In this document: positions 7,282-7,694 of the stretch, piece after piece | Layout: each line of letters starts with the position of its first letter | Position numbering within the stretch: position 1 is the first letter of the stretch | NCBI GenBank assembly: GCA_023544605.1 | Contig: JAMJFQ010000074.1 | Span: 1 to 7,694 of the forward strand | Length of the DNA: 7,694 nt | Origin: ANME-2 cluster archaeon | GTDB taxonomy: Archaea > Halobacteriota > Methanosarcinia > Methanosarcinales > Methanocomedenaceae | Direction: 5' to 3' | Made by a program: the position numbers and the translations under genes | The notes under the pieces: generated by a model | The model's database searches: none | Told to the model about the DNA's origin: nothing | What the model saw: only the letters and a program-made list of their open reading frames with translations

Positions 7282-7347
7282 AATTGGAGTCTCAGTTCGA
7301 CAATATGTGTACTTAATTTCGTTGGTCACAATGGAGCCGAATGCTTG

Positions 7348-7370
7348 TTTTGGTCCAAATTCGACCAAAA
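7348..7370 (+). repeat. Perfect 8-bp inverted repeat, operator candidate
   Basis: TTTTGGTC (7348-7355) and GACCAAAA (7363-7370) form perfect arms separated by 7 nt. The right arm runs into the BRE of the promoter. A further direct copy of TTGGTC occurs at 7322-7327. The geometry, about one helical turn upstream of the TATA box, is what a dimeric transcription factor site would show. There is no T tract after it on the plus strand, so it is not a bacterial-type terminator. Confidence 0.6.
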
Positions 7371-7381
7371 AAGATATAAAA
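7366..7381 (+). promoter_or_regulatory. Archaeal BRE/TATA promoter for the 3' gene
   Basis: The purine-rich BRE (CAAAAAAG) is followed by the TATA box GATATAAAA (7373-7381), the best promoter-like sequence in the window. Initiation about 25 nt downstream would fall near 7400 and give a leader of about 270 nt before the ATG at 7671. A second, weaker box, CTTATAATC (7402-7410), could start transcription near 7430. Confidence 0.6.
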
Positions 7382-7436
7382 GGGTAACAACTTATAGAAC
7401 ACTTATAATCCGTAATATGACGGGATTACGAGGGTG

Positions 7437-7448
7437 ATGAACCCGCAT
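7437..7448 (+). repeat. Direct repeat copy 1, ATGAACCCGCAT
   Basis: Twelve bases identical to 7615-7626, 178 bp apart. This copy lies at the start of the stem-rich leader. Confidence 0.7.
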
Positions 7449-7553
7449 GCGGCAATTGTCGAACCAGTTTGGTAAGCAATGGCGCAGGCGGAACAGTGAC
7501 TCCGATAGGACGCTAACAGCGGTTCTTATCAGCGACACACACTATCACTCATA

Positions 7554-7583
7554 AGAAAATGCAGGCGTAAGCGTGCATTTTCT
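7554..7583 (+). other. Leader hairpin 1, perfect 10-bp stem
   Basis: AGAAAATGCA (7554-7563) pairs fully with TGCATTTTCT (7574-7583) around a 10-nt loop. It is the longest perfect stem in the leader. No T run follows the stem, so it is not a simple intrinsic terminator. Confidence 0.65.
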
Positions 7584-7587
7584 AAGC

Positions 7588-7610
7588 TGCATAAAGATAT
7601 GCTTTATGTG
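7588..7610 (+). other. Leader hairpin 2
   Basis: CATAAAG (7590-7596) pairs with CTTTATG (7602-7608) around the loop ATATG. Two G-U pairs extend the stem to 7588 and 7610. Confidence 0.55.
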
Positions 7611-7614
7611 CAAT

Positions 7615-7626
7615 ATGAACCCGCAT
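7615..7626 (+). repeat. Direct repeat copy 2, ATGAACCCGCAT
   Basis: Identical to 7437-7448. Here its ACCCGC part forms the left arm of the last leader hairpin. Confidence 0.7.
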
Positions 7627-7634
7627 AAGCGGGT
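7619..7634 (+). other. Leader hairpin 3, GC-rich, near the SD
   Basis: ACCCGC (7619-7624) and GCGGGT (7629-7634) form a perfect 6-bp stem with an ATAA loop, 24 nt before the SD. The right arm could pair instead with ACCCGC at 7441-7446. Confidence 0.6.
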
Positions 7635-7658
7635 AAATATATCCAATAAAATTAATTC

Positions 7659-7663
7659 GGAGG
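7659..7663 (+). promoter_or_regulatory. Shine-Dalgarno GGAGG of the 3' gene
   Basis: GGAGG lies 7 nt before the ATG at 7671 in an AT-rich, apparently unpaired stretch. Its quality and spacing make the following ATG a convincing start even though only eight codons are visible. Confidence 0.75.
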
Positions 7664-7670
7664 AAAAGAA

Positions 7671-7694
7671 ATGAATAAGAAAATAACAGCAGTA
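7671..7694 (+). CDS. Start of an unidentified gene, truncated by the window end
   Basis: Only eight codons are present (MNKKITAV), preceded by a strong SD. Two lysines followed by residues turning hydrophobic fit the n-region of a signal peptide or membrane anchor, as in many archaeal surface proteins. Eight residues cannot establish this, and a cytoplasmic or RNA-associated protein is equally allowed. The long structured leader and the operator-like repeat suggest that its expression is controlled. Confidence 0.65.

Larger units (their letters stand above)
7411..7634 (+). ncRNA. Structured 5' leader or independent structured RNA, class unknown
   Basis: Many perfect complementary segments are packed here. 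They include CGTAAT/ATTACG (7411-7416/7425-7430), GGGT/ACCC (7432-7435/7441-7444), GAACC/GGTTC (7461-7465/7521-7525) enclosing CGGA/TCCG (7489-7492/7501-7504) and CGCT/AGCG (7511-7514/7518-7521, sharing 7521 with GGTTC), and three successive hairpins at 7554-7634. TTCTTAT (7523-7529) can pair with ATAAGAA (7551-7557), which would exclude the hairpin at 7554-7583. ACCCGC at 7441-7446 and at 7619-7624 compete for GCGGGT at 7629-7634. The last stem ends 24 nt before the SD. No tRNA, C/D-box, cobalamin, TPP or fluoride-riboswitch signature was recognised. It could be a cis-regulatory leader or an RNA working with the following protein. The pairing is by eye, without energy calculation. Confidence 0.5.
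7282..7670. other. 389-bp gene-free region: operator, promoter and structured leader
   Basis: No reading frame of note is found on either strand. The first 65 bp after hisF are AT-rich and hold no clear terminator. From 7322 there are three TTGGTC-type motifs, then a BRE/TATA promoter (7366-7381), then about 270 nt of GC-richer, stem-rich sequence up to the SD of the next gene. The separate elements are listed individually. Confidence 0.8.

Noticed and set aside
7434..7440. C-box-like GTGATGA suggesting a C/D-box guide RNA
   Set aside because: No CTGA D box occurs at a suitable distance downstream, so the pair needed for a C/D RNA is missing.
7554..7583. Intrinsic terminator for hisF
   Set aside because: The hairpin is 270 nt past the hisF stop, beyond a strong promoter, and no T tract follows the stem.
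7411..7634. Known riboswitch (cobalamin, TPP or fluoride) or a tRNA
   Set aside because: The signature boxes I know for these classes are not present and no cloverleaf can be drawn.
1..7694. CRISPR array, insertion sequence or prophage
   Set aside because: No repeat-spacer pattern, transposase, integrase or target-site duplication was seen. Apart from the unidentified ORF start at the 3' edge, the genes look chromosomal.

Overview
The window looks like a chromosomal segment from a euryarchaeon of the Methanosarcinia type, a methanogen or an anaerobic methane-oxidising relative. The reasons are an archaeal FEN1 with a C-terminal PCNA-binding motif, an archaeal-style MetRS with two zinc knuckles, a HisF carrying the insertion seen in this group as I recall it, SD sites of the AGGTGA/GGAGG kind, and BRE/TATA-type promoters. 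The assignment is inference from protein character; no marker gene settles the genus.

Layout. Four genes run on the minus strand, apparently as one unit, in transcription order: a small three-helix membrane protein (3627-4043), a ChlI/BchI-type AAA+ ATPase (2495-3613), a ChlD/BchD-type von Willebrand A protein (1143-2498) and flap endonuclease fen1 (114-1130). Spacings are 13 nt, a 4-nt ATGA overlap and 12 nt. Upstream, also on the minus strand, is methionyl-tRNA synthetase metG (4257-6287). A 154-bp divergent region separates metG from hisF (6442-7281, plus strand). After hisF come 389 bp without a gene, then the first eight codons of another plus-strand gene that runs off the window.

The ATPase and the VWA protein form a chelatase-type motor pair. 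The large metal-inserting subunit (CobN/ChlH type) is not in the window, and the VWA partner lacks the degenerate AAA domain of classical ChlD. It has instead an unrecognised N-terminal domain and a Pro-rich linker. The small membrane protein may be a partner, but nothing in its sequence proves that. fen1, metG and hisF are ordinary housekeeping genes.

The most unusual stretch is 7322-7670. A well-formed BRE/TATA promoter is abutted by a perfect 8-bp inverted repeat. Downstream lies a leader of about 270 nt with several perfect stems, some mutually exclusive, and a 12-nt direct repeat that gives two competing partners for one helix strand close to the next gene's SD. This could be a cis-regulatory leader or an independent structured RNA. 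No known riboswitch class was recognised.

For the AAA+ and membrane genes the SD sequences favour ATG starts slightly downstream of GTG codons that would give a longer reading frame; those ATG starts are used here.
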